Below, piece by piece: positions 8,663 to 15,583 of a DNA stretch of 29,011 nucleotides. The first letter of the stretch is position 1, and each line of letters starts with the position of its first letter. A program made the translations under genes and the position numbers. The DNA is taken from the NCBI RefSeq assembly GCF_937875265.1, contig NZ_CALLXM010000244.1:1-29011 (forward strand), given 5' to 3'. Under the pieces are notes generated by a model. It saw only the letters and a list, made by a program, of their open reading frames with translations. It did not search any database and was not told the origin of the DNA. This DNA is from an uncultured Acetobacter sp. (GTDB lineage Bacteria; Pseudomonadota; Alphaproteobacteria; Acetobacterales; Acetobacteraceae).

Positions 8663-10075
8663 ATGGCCGTTGCACGCGTCTGGATGCATGAACTGTCCTG
8701 GCGTGAGCCGGATGCTGTGTTTGCAGCGTGGGGTAATGCACCGTGGTGTGCGTTTCTGGATAGTGGTGGCCCTGTAGAGGACCGTAGCCGCTGGCAGATT
8801 TTTTGTCGGGCACCGCGCCATTATCTTGTGGTGCGTGACGGACAGATTTTTGATGATGCCGCTTTCCCCGTGCCCTTTACGCCAGAGGCACTGTTTTCCC
8901 GGTTAAGGCAGTTTATACCGTCTGATGTGGCGGAAAGAGATGCCCTAAAGGATAAACAACTTCCATTTTATGGCGGCCTGATTGGGTTTGTAGGATACGG
9001 GCTTGGACAGCATCTGGAGCAGGTTTTACCGCGTTGCTCCGCGCAGAATGAACCTGACTTTGCAGTTGGTTTTTATGATCACGCTTTTATATGGGATCGC
9101 CTTTCAAAACGGGCTTTTGTCACCGGTTTGGTTTTGGATAAGCAAAACGATACCGCAGGAGGCACGCTTCATACTGAACATGAAGCTGCATGGAACACTC
9201 TTCCTGAATGTGTGCCGGAGCAGCCTGATCTGCCAAAATTGCGGTTCATCCCCGATCAGTCCCGTGCGTCATATTGTCGGGCAATAGAGCGCGCAAAGGC
9301 CTATATTGCCGCAGGTGATATTTTTCAGGTGAATATAACTGGTCGATATTCTGCTGATTTACCTAAAGAGTTTTCAAATGTAGCACTTTATCTGTCCTTG
9401 CGCCGACATGCTCCGGCACCGTTTGGCGCGTATCTGTCTTGCGGGGAAGGATATGCCTTGCACTCCACATCACCGGAACGGTTTTTGCTGTGTGATGCAC
9501 AGGGCGTTGTGACTTCACGGCCCATTAAAGGGACGGCCCCGCGTGGGCAGACACCCAAAGAAGATGAAGCCTTTGCTGCGCGCTTAAAGACAGATGAGAA
9601 AGAGCGTGCTGAAAACCTGATGATTGTGGATCTCATGCGTCACGATATCGGGCGTGTGGCGCGAATTGGGAGCATGAGCGTGTCGGAGTTTTTAAACGTT
9701 GAACGCTTTGCCCATGTGCATCATCTGGTGTCTGAAGTGCGGGGTGAGCTGGAAGCCGGACGGGATGTGTTTGACCTGTTGCAGGCAACGCTGCCACCGG
9801 GGTCTGTTACGGGGGCACCAAAGCATCGGGCTATGGAAATTATTGAAGAACTGGAAGCCTCTCCACGCGGTGCATATTGTGGGAGTGTGTTTTGTATTGG
9901 TGTGGATGGTAGTATGGAAAGTTCCGTTATTATTCGGACTATTATCCGTAAAAACAGCTCTCTGACGCTTGCCGCAGGAGGCGGGATTACCATCTTATCT
10001 GATGCTGAGAAAGAATATGAGGAAATGCGTCTGAAGCTGGCCCCCTTCTTTTCTCTTTTTGGTGGTGTGGCATGA
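8663..10075 (+). CDS. pabB: Aminodeoxychorismate synthase component I PabB
   Basis: Converts chorismate plus ammonia to 4-amino-4-deoxychorismate for p-aminobenzoate and folate synthesis; the ammonia comes from a glutaminase partner (PabA/TrpG), not seen here. The 470-residue protein has the anthranilate-synthase-I N-terminal region and a chorismate-binding domain: AKAYIAAGDIFQVNITGRY, STSPERFL, RPIKGTAPRG, AENLMIVDLMRHDIGRVA, LPPGSVTGAPKHRAMEIIEELE and YCGSVFCIGVDGSMESSVIIRT. Lys289 in PIKGT separates PabB from TrpE, which has Ala there. AGGCGGAGG lies 12 bases before the ATG. The TGA overlaps the pabC ATG (ATGA), so the two are coupled. The stretch from about 8900 to 9400 is somewhat AT-richer than its neighbours. 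Confidence 0.95.
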   Translation: MAVARVWMHELSWREPDAVFAAWGNAPWCAFLDSGGPVEDRSRWQIFCRAPRHYLVVRDGQIFDDAAFPVPFTPEALFSRLRQFIPSDVAERDALKDKQLPFYGGLIGFVGYGLGQHLEQVLPRCSAQNEPDFAVGFYDHAFIWDRLSKRAFVTGLVLDKQNDTAGGTLHTEHEAAWNTLPECVPEQPDLPKLRFIPDQSRASYCRAIERAKAYIAAGDIFQVNITGRYSADLPKEFSNVALYLSLRRHAPAPFGAYLSCGEGYALHSTSPERFLLCDAQGVVTSRPIKGTAPRGQTPKEDEAFAARLKTDEKERAENLMIVDLMRHDIGRVARIGSMSVSEFLNVERFAHVHHLVSEVRGELEAGRDVFDLLQATLPPGSVTGAPKHRAMEIIEELEASPRGAYCGSVFCIGVDGSMESSVIIRTIIRKNSSLTLAAGGGITILSDAEKEYEEMRLKLAPFFSLFGGVA

Positions 10076-10884
10076 GTTTTGTATGGTTGAATGGTCGGTT
10101 GTGTGAAGCAGGGCAGGCGCATGTCAGTCTGGCTGACCGTGGTCTGACGCTGGGTGATGGTTTGTTTGAAACACTTCGCGTGCAGAACGGCAGCGTGCTG
10201 CATCTGGATTTACATATGCAGCGTTTGCAGCATGGGGGGTGTGTGCTTGGGTTGAGTGTTCCGTCTATCGAAGCCGTCGCTGATGCGGTGCGGACGCTTC
10301 TGGAAGCAACTGGCGTACAAAACGGATCTGCGCGTTTGACTGTAACGCGGGGCGTGGCCCCGCGTGGTCTTTTGCCGCCACAGCAAGGTGTCCCGACCGT
10401 TTTCATGACGGTTACGGAAGGGCAGGCGAAGGTCTCGTCTGTTTCTCTTATGACCAGTCACACTATCAGGCGGGATGAACAGTCCCCACTGAACAGTCTT
10501 AAAAGCCTGAACTATCTGCCCAATATTCTGGCGCGGCAGGAAGCCGCTCAGGCCGGGTGTGATGAAGCACTGTTGCTGAACCTGTGCGGGCGGGTGGCAG
10601 AAACTACAATCAGCACGGTGGTTCTTCAGGAAAAGGGGAGCTTCCTCACACCTCCAGTTGCGGAAGGGGCTTTACCGGGAGTCGCGCGCGCTGTGCTGTT
10701 ACAAGCGGAGTTGGTGCGGGAGGAGTCTATCTCTCTGGCGCGCCTGAAAGACGCAGAAGCGCTCTATCTGGTGAACAGCCTGAGTGTGCGCACTGTCCAT
10801 ACTGTGGATGGTCAACCAATGGGGAATTGCCGCGTCGGGTTGGTCAGGCTTTGTGCGGCTTTGGATATGACACCCCCGGAGTAA
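10072..10884 (+). CDS. pabC: Aminodeoxychorismate lyase PabC (PLP fold type IV)
   Basis: PLP enzyme that splits 4-amino-4-deoxychorismate into p-aminobenzoate and pyruvate. The 270-residue class IV aminotransferase fold is clear: SLADRGLTLGDGLFETLRV at about 19-37, the Schiff-base lysine Lys144 in SLKSLNYLPNILARQEA, and Glu177 in GRVAETTISTVVL, the residue that contacts the PLP ring nitrogen. NSLSVRTVHTVDG near the end matches the family. It overlaps pabB by four bases, which supports the lyase over a branched-chain or D-amino-acid aminotransferase; sequence alone would leave those open. Confidence 0.9.
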   Translation: MSFVWLNGRLCEAGQAHVSLADRGLTLGDGLFETLRVQNGSVLHLDLHMQRLQHGGCVLGLSVPSIEAVADAVRTLLEATGVQNGSARLTVTRGVAPRGLLPPQQGVPTVFMTVTEGQAKVSSVSLMTSHTIRRDEQSPLNSLKSLNYLPNILARQEAAQAGCDEALLLNLCGRVAETTISTVVLQEKGSFLTPPVAEGALPGVARAVLLQAELVREESISLARLKDAEALYLVNSLSVRTVHTVDGQPMGNCRVGLVRLCAALDMTPPE

Positions 10885-10939
10885 GGGGCATCTGGATCCG
10901 GTCCTGTCGTGAAGGCTGATGCAGTATGCAAAACGGGTC

Positions 10940-10965
10940 GGCAACCTTTTCGGAAAGACATCGTT
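10940..10965 (+). promoter_or_regulatory. Possible EcfG-type (general stress sigma) promoter
   Basis: GGCAAC at 10940-10945 and CGTT at 10962-10965 are separated by 16 bases, resembling the alphaproteobacterial EcfG pattern (GGAAC, 16-17 bases, CGTT) with an imperfect -35 element. A start about 7 bases downstream would leave a leader of roughly 35 bases before the small exported protein at 11008. A short motif like this occurs by chance, and I cannot tell whether this organism has EcfG. Confidence 0.25.
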
Positions 10966-11007
10966 AGAGGCAGGAGATGATCCTTATATTTTAAACGGGA
11001 GGGTATC

Positions 11008-11373
11008 ATGCCTTCAAAATTATATTCCATGACTTTGGCTGTTTCCATGCTAGTTGCGCCGACTATTGCGCTGGCCCAGGCAACAGAAAGCATCCCGGCT
11101 CCCGGTGCTCCGACAGCAAATTCCGCAGCCTCTCAGGTTGGTAAAGTGCCGCAGGCTGCACAGGACCAGAACGGGAACCGGGTCGAACCGTCCCATAAAC
11201 TGTGGAACAACCCGCGCACAGAGGCTGAGCAGCCCGGCACGCAGCCGCCGTCAAATGGTGGTAATGGGCAGGACAGCAGCACAACGTCTGGCCCCAAAAC
11301 TGAGCAGTCTACTCATCAGCATAAAGGGCGGAAGCATTTACACACGACGGCCCATACGCCCAAAAACACTTAA
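11008..11373 (+). CDS. Small exported low-complexity protein, function unknown
   Basis: A 121-residue protein I do not recognise. It starts with a clear Sec signal peptide: positively charged MPSK, a hydrophobic stretch around residues 8-22, and a likely cleavage after ALAQA. The mature part is hydrophilic and low in complexity, rich in Pro, Gln, Asn, Ser and Thr, with no predicted domain, and ends in a His/Lys-rich tail (HQHKGRKHLHTTAH). It is probably a disordered periplasmic protein. CGGGAGGG, 4 bases before the ATG, is a strong ribosome binding site, which supports it as a real gene. It sits between pabC and the Rieske oxygenase, with its own upstream gap of 123 bases, so it is probably transcribed alone. 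Confidence 0.75.
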   Translation: MPSKLYSMTLAVSMLVAPTIALAQATESIPAPGAPTANSAASQVGKVPQAAQDQNGNRVEPSHKLWNNPRTEAEQPGTQPPSNGGNGQDSSTTSGPKTEQSTHQHKGRKHLHTTAHTPKNT

Positions 11374-11377
11374 GATC

Positions 11378-11440
11378 GTAAAGCTGTAGTGCTTGTGCTT
11401 GTAGGAGAGGCGATGCGCATTCACAGCGCTTTACCTCTCC
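11378..11440 (+). other. Interlocking inverted repeats after the exported-protein gene
   Basis: GTAAAGC (11378-11384) can pair with GCTTTAC (11428-11434), and GGAGAGG (11404-11410) can pair with CCTCTCC (11434-11440). The two stems interlock in a pseudoknot-like way and share one base. No T-run follows, so it is not a typical intrinsic terminator. It could be a weak terminator, a leader structure of the oxygenase gene, or chance. Confidence 0.25.
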
Positions 11441-11572
11441 CTGCTTGCTAATCTGGCATGCAGCGGTGGGGCTTGTCTGATCTTTTGGGAACGACCAATC
11501 GTAGGCGGCATGACCCGGTGAGGTGATGCCGTTTTTTTGCATCTGCCTCTGGTTACTCTGAAAGGTGACGCC

Positions 11573-12676
11573 ATGTTGGTAGAAGCAGTCAAAGAAAAAG
11601 CGGCTGAACAGGTCTCTGCTCCGGAGTATGATCTGCGGCAGATCGATTGTGATCCGAATTTCTGGTACCCCATCGCGTGGTCGCATAAAGTGCGCAGCGG
11701 TAAAGTGTTTCCCGCCCGGTATGCTGGCCACCCCATTGCTTTAATTCGTCCGGAAAACGGGCCGGTCTATGCGTTGGAAGATCGATGCGCCCATCGGCAG
11801 GTACCTTTGAGCAAAGGCACTGTAGAAGGCGACTGCATTAAATGCTGCTACCATGGATGGGCGTTTGACCGTGCCGGTAAATGCGTCACGGTACCTTACC
11901 TGAACAAGGAGGGAGTCGGGCGCCCGGTTAAATCTTACCCTTGCCGGGAAAAAAGCGGCCTGATTTTTGTTTTCCCGGGTGACCCGACACTGGCTGACAG
12001 CATGCCATTGCCAGAGGTTGCAGAGGTGGAAAATCCGGAATTCAAGACGCGCCGGTTCGATCCGCGCCTGAAGTGCCACTACACCTTCATGCATGAAAAC
12101 CTGATGGACATGAATCATCAGTTCCTGCACCGTCGGCAGATGGGCTCCATTACGGCCCGCTTCATGGGGCAGGACAAGGGCGAGAATTTTCTGGAAGCCC
12201 GTTACAGCTTTGCCCGCAAGGGCGGTAATCAGCCGCTGGCTGAAGCTCTGATTTTTGGTAAGCACCACGATATTGAAGGGCAAGAGCAGCCGGTGGAGGA
12301 AATTGTCTCCATCCGCACGACCTACCCTTACCAGACTCTGAAAATTCACGATAAGGATGGAGATCTGGTGATGAGCCTATGGGTGGCTTACGTGCCGCTT
12401 GGGTCCGACCAACTGGGCACGCAGACATTTGGCCTGCTCTCTGTCAAAAAACCTAAATGGGCTTTTCTGCTGGATCTGGCATGGCCTGCGCTGGGGCTGT
12501 TCACGCATCGGATTTTTGAAGAAGACCGGGAAATTGTGGAGTTGGAACAGAAGGCCTGGCGTGAGCAGGGTGGCGACCACAACATTGAAGTCTTCCCTGT
12601 TGTAAAGGCCTTGCGTGCCCTGCTGGCCCGGAGTGGAGTGCCAAATACAAACGCCAGACCGTTCAGGAAGGGCTGA
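11573..12676 (+). CDS. Rieske non-heme iron oxygenase, alpha-subunit type
   Basis: Predicted ring-hydroxylating or O-demethylating mononuclear iron oxygenase of 367 residues; substrate unknown. The Rieske [2Fe-2S] ligands are Cys72-x-His74 and Cys91-x2-His94. The catalytic iron site is likely Asp179, His182 and His186 in ENLMDMNHQFLH plus Asp318 in FEEDREIVELEQ. The two histidines are three residues apart (HxxxH) instead of the more common four; carbazole 1,9a-dioxygenase has the shorter spacing as well. The ATG at 11573 has AAAGGTG 6 bases upstream; an in-frame ATG at 11537 would add 12 residues. No reductase or ferredoxin gene lies nearby, so electrons must come from a partner elsewhere. 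Vanillate demethylase-like and pheophorbide oxygenase-like enzymes are the nearest families I can name; the true substrate cannot be read from the sequence. Confidence 0.88.
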   Translation: MLVEAVKEKAAEQVSAPEYDLRQIDCDPNFWYPIAWSHKVRSGKVFPARYAGHPIALIRPENGPVYALEDRCAHRQVPLSKGTVEGDCIKCCYHGWAFDRAGKCVTVPYLNKEGVGRPVKSYPCREKSGLIFVFPGDPTLADSMPLPEVAEVENPEFKTRRFDPRLKCHYTFMHENLMDMNHQFLHRRQMGSITARFMGQDKGENFLEARYSFARKGGNQPLAEALIFGKHHDIEGQEQPVEEIVSIRTTYPYQTLKIHDKDGDLVMSLWVAYVPLGSDQLGTQTFGLLSVKKPKWAFLLDLAWPALGLFTHRIFEEDREIVELEQKAWREQGGDHNIEVFPVVKALRALLARSGVPNTNARPFRKG

Positions 12677-12839
12677 TATCCCTCATTTTTGCCTTGCATG
12701 GACCAGCGAAAACCGCCATATCGGCATCGCTTGGCCCAGGCCGGGACTACGCACGCGGAGCCATACACCTTCTGGTGCCCTGAACACAAAGGGGCCGTGC
12801 TTCGCGGAGGATTAACCAGATAAGGTAGGAACACGCCCC

Positions 12840-13661
12840 ATGGCGATGCCAGATTTCACACTCCGCCAGCTGCTCGAAGCTGGTGTTCACTTTGGTCACC
12901 ACACTCGCCGCTGGAACCCGCGGATGGAGCCATACCTCTTCGGTGTGCGTAACCAGGTCCACATCATTGATCTTCAGCAGACCGTTGGCCTGCTTGACCG
13001 CGCTCTTCAGGCTATCCGTAACACGGTTGCCGGTGGTGGCCGCGTTCTGTTCGTTGGCACCAAGCGCGCCGCTGCAGAACCGATTGCTGAAGCTGCAAAG
13101 CGCTGCGGTCAGTATTACGTCAACCACCGCTGGCTGGGTGGCATGCTGACGAACTGGAAGACCATTACGGGTTCCATCAAGCGTCTGCGCCAGATTGAAG
13201 AAACACTCGACGGCGGCACGTCCGGTCTGACCAAGAAAGAAATTCTTGAGCTGACCCGCGCACGTGACAAGCTCGAACGCTCCCTCGGCGGGATCAAGGA
13301 AATGGGCGGTCTGCCCGACATCCTGTTCATCATCGACACCAACAAGGAAAAGCTGGCTGTTGAAGAAGCAACCAAGCTGGGTATCCCGGTTGTGGCGATT
13401 CTGGACAGCAATTCCGACCCCAAGGGTGTGACCTTCCCGGTTCCGGGTAATGATGACGCCATCCGCGCTATCACCCTGTATTGCGATCTGGTTTCCTCTT
13501 CCGTTCTGGACGGGATTTCTGCTGAACTCGGTGCGTCTGGTCAGGACTTCGGTGCTGCTGAAGAACTGCCGATCGACCCGGCTCTGGAAGCAGAAGTTCC
13601 TGCTGCTGCAGCACCTGTTGAAGCTGCTCCCGCTGCTGAAGCCGCTCCGGCTGCAAACTAA
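12840..13661 (+). CDS. rpsB: 30S ribosomal protein S2
   Basis: Structural protein of the small ribosomal subunit. The 273-residue protein shows the S2 signatures LLEAGVHFGHHTRRWNPRM (residues 11-29), RVLFVGTKRAA, YYVNHRWLGGMLTNW and PDILFIIDTNKEKLAVEEA. The C-terminus has an Ala/Glu/Pro-rich tail of about 30 residues, common in alphaproteobacterial S2. AAGGTAGGA lies about 9 bases before the ATG; a second in-frame ATG is at 12846. It is the first gene of an rpsB-tsf pair, with a hairpin between the two that can lower tsf expression. The 163 bases upstream presumably hold its promoter, but I see no strong -35/-10 pair. Confidence 0.98.
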   Translation: MAMPDFTLRQLLEAGVHFGHHTRRWNPRMEPYLFGVRNQVHIIDLQQTVGLLDRALQAIRNTVAGGGRVLFVGTKRAAAEPIAEAAKRCGQYYVNHRWLGGMLTNWKTITGSIKRLRQIEETLDGGTSGLTKKEILELTRARDKLERSLGGIKEMGGLPDILFIIDTNKEKLAVEEATKLGIPVVAILDSNSDPKGVTFPVPGNDDAIRAITLYCDLVSSSVLDGISAELGASGQDFGAAEELPIDPALEAEVPAAAAPVEAAPAAEAAPAAN

Positions 13662-13671
13662 AACTTTGCTG

Positions 13672-13705
13672 ACCGGCCTGCGCATGATCTGCCGGGCCGG
13701 TTTTT
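13672..13705 (+). terminator. Intrinsic terminator or attenuator between rpsB and tsf
   Basis: ACCGGCC (13672-13678) pairs with GGCCGGT (13695-13701), with T residues running to 13705. It begins 11 bases after the rpsB stop and 87 bases before tsf. In other bacteria, rpsB-tsf operons are separated by a partial terminator that lets some transcripts through; the same reading fits here. Confidence 0.75.
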
Positions 13706-13791
13706 CAGATATAGTAGCTGCCTGCATAGAGGCATGACAGCCCTGTGCGCGCCCCCTCACGGGCGCATTCCGGTTTTTAAGGAGATGAACT

Positions 13792-14697
13792 ATGGCGGCC
13801 ATTACCGCTGCACTGGTGAAAGAACTGCGCGAAAAGACAGGCGCGGGCATGATGGACTGCAAAAAGGCTCTCAACGAGTCCAACGGCGAAATTGAAGGTG
13901 CCATTGACTGGCTGCGCACCAAGGGTCTTGCCGCTGCTGCTAAAAAGTCTGGCCGCGTTGCTGCTGAAGGTCTGGTTGCTGTTGCATCCGAAGACAAAAA
14001 AGCTGCCATGGTTGAAGTGAACGCCGAGACGGACTTTGTGGCTCGTAACGAAGCGTTCCAGAACTTTGTTGAATCCGTTGCCCACGTCGCCCTGAAGGTT
14101 GGGGATGATCTGGAAGCTATCAAGGCAGCAACGCTCGACACAGGCCGCACCGTGGCTGATGAGCTGACGCACCTGATTGCCACCATTGGTGAAAACATGT
14201 CCCTGCGCCGCGCCCGTGTGTTCACGGTGCCGTCTGGTGTTGTGGCAACCTACGTGCATGGTGCCCTGCGTCCGGGTGTGGGCAAGATTGGTGTTCTGGC
14301 TGCTCTGGAAGCGCCGTCTGCTTCTGACGCCATCAACCAGCTTGGCCGCCAGATTGGCATGCACGTTGCAGCAACGCGTCCGTCCGCTCTGGATGTGACC
14401 AGCCTTGATCAGGCTGAAGTTGAGCGTGAACGCACCGTGCTGATCGAACAGTCCCGCGAATCTGGTAAGCCGGAAGCCATCATCGAAAAGATGGTCGAAG
14501 GCCGTATCCGCAAGTTCTATGAAGAAGTTGTTCTTCTGGAGCAGGTGTGGGTGCATGACGGTGAAAGCCGCGTGAAGAAGGTTCTGGAGAAGGCTGGCGT
14601 GAAGCTGGTTGGCTTTGACCGCTTCCAGTTGGGCGAAGGCATTGAAAAAGAAGTCGATGACTTTGCTGCTGAAGTGGCCAAGGTTTCCGGCGTCTAA
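13792..14697 (+). CDS. tsf: Translation elongation factor Ts
   Basis: Guanine-nucleotide exchange factor for EF-Tu. The 301-residue protein has an N-terminal UBA-like domain (ALVKELREKTGAGMMDCKKAL, residues 7-27) and the EF-Tu-contacting TDFVARN at 80-86, followed by the dimerisation core with HVAATRPSAL and the C-terminal VWVHDGESRVKKVLEKAG. TAAGGAG, 7 bases before the ATG, is a strong ribosome binding site. It lies 130 bases after rpsB, which is the usual order. A strong hairpin follows only 28 bases after its stop. Confidence 0.98.
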   Translation: MAAITAALVKELREKTGAGMMDCKKALNESNGEIEGAIDWLRTKGLAAAAKKSGRVAAEGLVAVASEDKKAAMVEVNAETDFVARNEAFQNFVESVAHVALKVGDDLEAIKAATLDTGRTVADELTHLIATIGENMSLRRARVFTVPSGVVATYVHGALRPGVGKIGVLAALEAPSASDAINQLGRQIGMHVAATRPSALDVTSLDQAEVERERTVLIEQSRESGKPEAIIEKMVEGRIRKFYEEVVLLEQVWVHDGESRVKKVLEKAGVKLVGFDRFQLGEGIEKEVDDFAAEVAKVSGV

Positions 14698-14715
14698 GTC
14701 GGGCGTTTCTGCACG

Positions 14716-15507
14716 ATGATGCAACAGGGCGGGACTTCCCTCGACAGGGAGGCTCCCGCCCTTGTGCTTTCTGCCGCACTGCTGGGCGAAAATAATGCCC
14801 GCGTGCATGTGCTGACAGAAGCAAACGGGCTGGTGCGCGGTGTGGCCTATGGGGCCCGTTCCCGCGCAGGTAGTGCGTTATGGCAGCCGGGAAATCTGGT
14901 CAAAACCCGTTTTCAGGCGCGCTCTGCTGGAGGCATGCTCCGGCTTTCCGGTGAATTACTGTATGGTTGTGGTTTCCGGCTACTGGATGCGCCTTTAACG
15001 CTGTCCATGGTGCAGTCGGTCTGTGTGCTGGCCGATGCGGCCTTGCCTGAGGGTGAGCCCTGTCCGGCGCTCTTTGCCCAGACTGTGCAACTCCTTAGTT
15101 TTCTGGGTTTTGATCCCGTCGTATCTGAGCTGGAAGGGCTGCCAGATGTTGTGCGCTGGGAATGCGCCTTGCTGACAGAACTTGGTTTCGGGCTGGATTT
15201 TTCTTCCTGTGCCGTGACCGGGGCCACCACAGGCCTCGCTTATGTGTCCCCCAAAACAGGCAAAGCGGTTTCTGAAGAGGGAGCCGGAGAATGGAAAGAC
15301 CGGCTGTTACAGCTACCCTCTTTCCTGCTGTCGGACGATGAAGCAGGTACACCGGAAGACTGGCTGGCCGGTTTACGGTTGACTGGTCATTTTCTGGCGC
15401 GAGATGCGTTCGGGCAGCGGCATCGCCCACTGCCAGCAGCGCGGGAGCGTCTGGCAGACCGTGTGGCGCGTCTGGCCGGACAACCTGATGAGGCTCCTGA
15501 CGAATAA
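14716..15507 (+). CDS. recO: DNA repair protein RecO
   Basis: RecO helps load RecA at gaps in the RecFOR pathway and anneals single strands. The 263-residue protein has the N-terminal OB fold (EAPALVLSAALLGENNARVHVLTEANGLVRGVAYGARS in outline), the helical middle with LLSFLGFDP, and the C-terminal LDFSSCAVTGATTGLAYVSPKTGKAVS, typical of alphaproteobacterial RecO. The start is uncertain: ATGs at 14716 and 14719 are the only ones before the conserved OB fold, there is no good Shine-Dalgarno site, and codons 4-16 lie inside a very stable hairpin. Translation may depend on ribosomes finishing tsf 18 bases upstream. parC follows. Confidence 0.9.
   Translation: MMQQGGTSLDREAPALVLSAALLGENNARVHVLTEANGLVRGVAYGARSRAGSALWQPGNLVKTRFQARSAGGMLRLSGELLYGCGFRLLDAPLTLSMVQSVCVLADAALPEGEPCPALFAQTVQLLSFLGFDPVVSELEGLPDVVRWECALLTELGFGLDFSSCAVTGATTGLAYVSPKTGKAVSEEGAGEWKDRLLQLPSFLLSDDEAGTPEDWLAGLRLTGHFLARDAFGQRHRPLPAARERLADRVARLAGQPDEAPDE
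14726..14762 (+). terminator. Strong hairpin after tsf, inside the recO start
   Basis: Bases 14726-14741 pair with 14746-14762 around a CGAC tetraloop, with only one bulged base (C14753): an outer AGGGCGGGA/TCCCGCCCT stem and an inner TTCCCT/AGGGAG stem. About 16 base pairs, mostly G-C, form. It begins 28 bases after the tsf stop, where a terminator would be expected, but the following TTGTGCTTTCTG is only a poor T-tract and the structure overlaps the recO frame. Confidence 0.65.
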
Positions 15508-15583
15508 GGAGACTGGAACAAAACGCGTCACAGGGTTATGTCTCAGGCTGAATAAAAGCCGGCATTGGGTCTGGGAGCAGGAA

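Noticed and set aside
12677..12839. TTGCAT - 17 bases - CATATC (12694-12722) as an rpsB promoter
   Set aside because: Only three of six bases match in each element, too weak to list as a feature, though a promoter must lie in or before this gap.
13561..13661. Ala-rich repetitive 3' end of rpsB as a coding repeat of interest
   Set aside because: Ala/Glu/Pro-rich S2 tails are common in alphaproteobacteria and the repeats are irregular.
12747..14225. Minus-strand open frame of about 490 codons across rpsB and tsf
   Set aside because: It crosses two certain genes and the terminator between them; its Ser/Arg-rich translation is typical of antisense frames in GC-rich coding DNA.
13777..14808. Minus-strand open frame of about 340 codons over tsf
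   Set aside because: It lies antisense to tsf and the recO start and shows no protein family signature.
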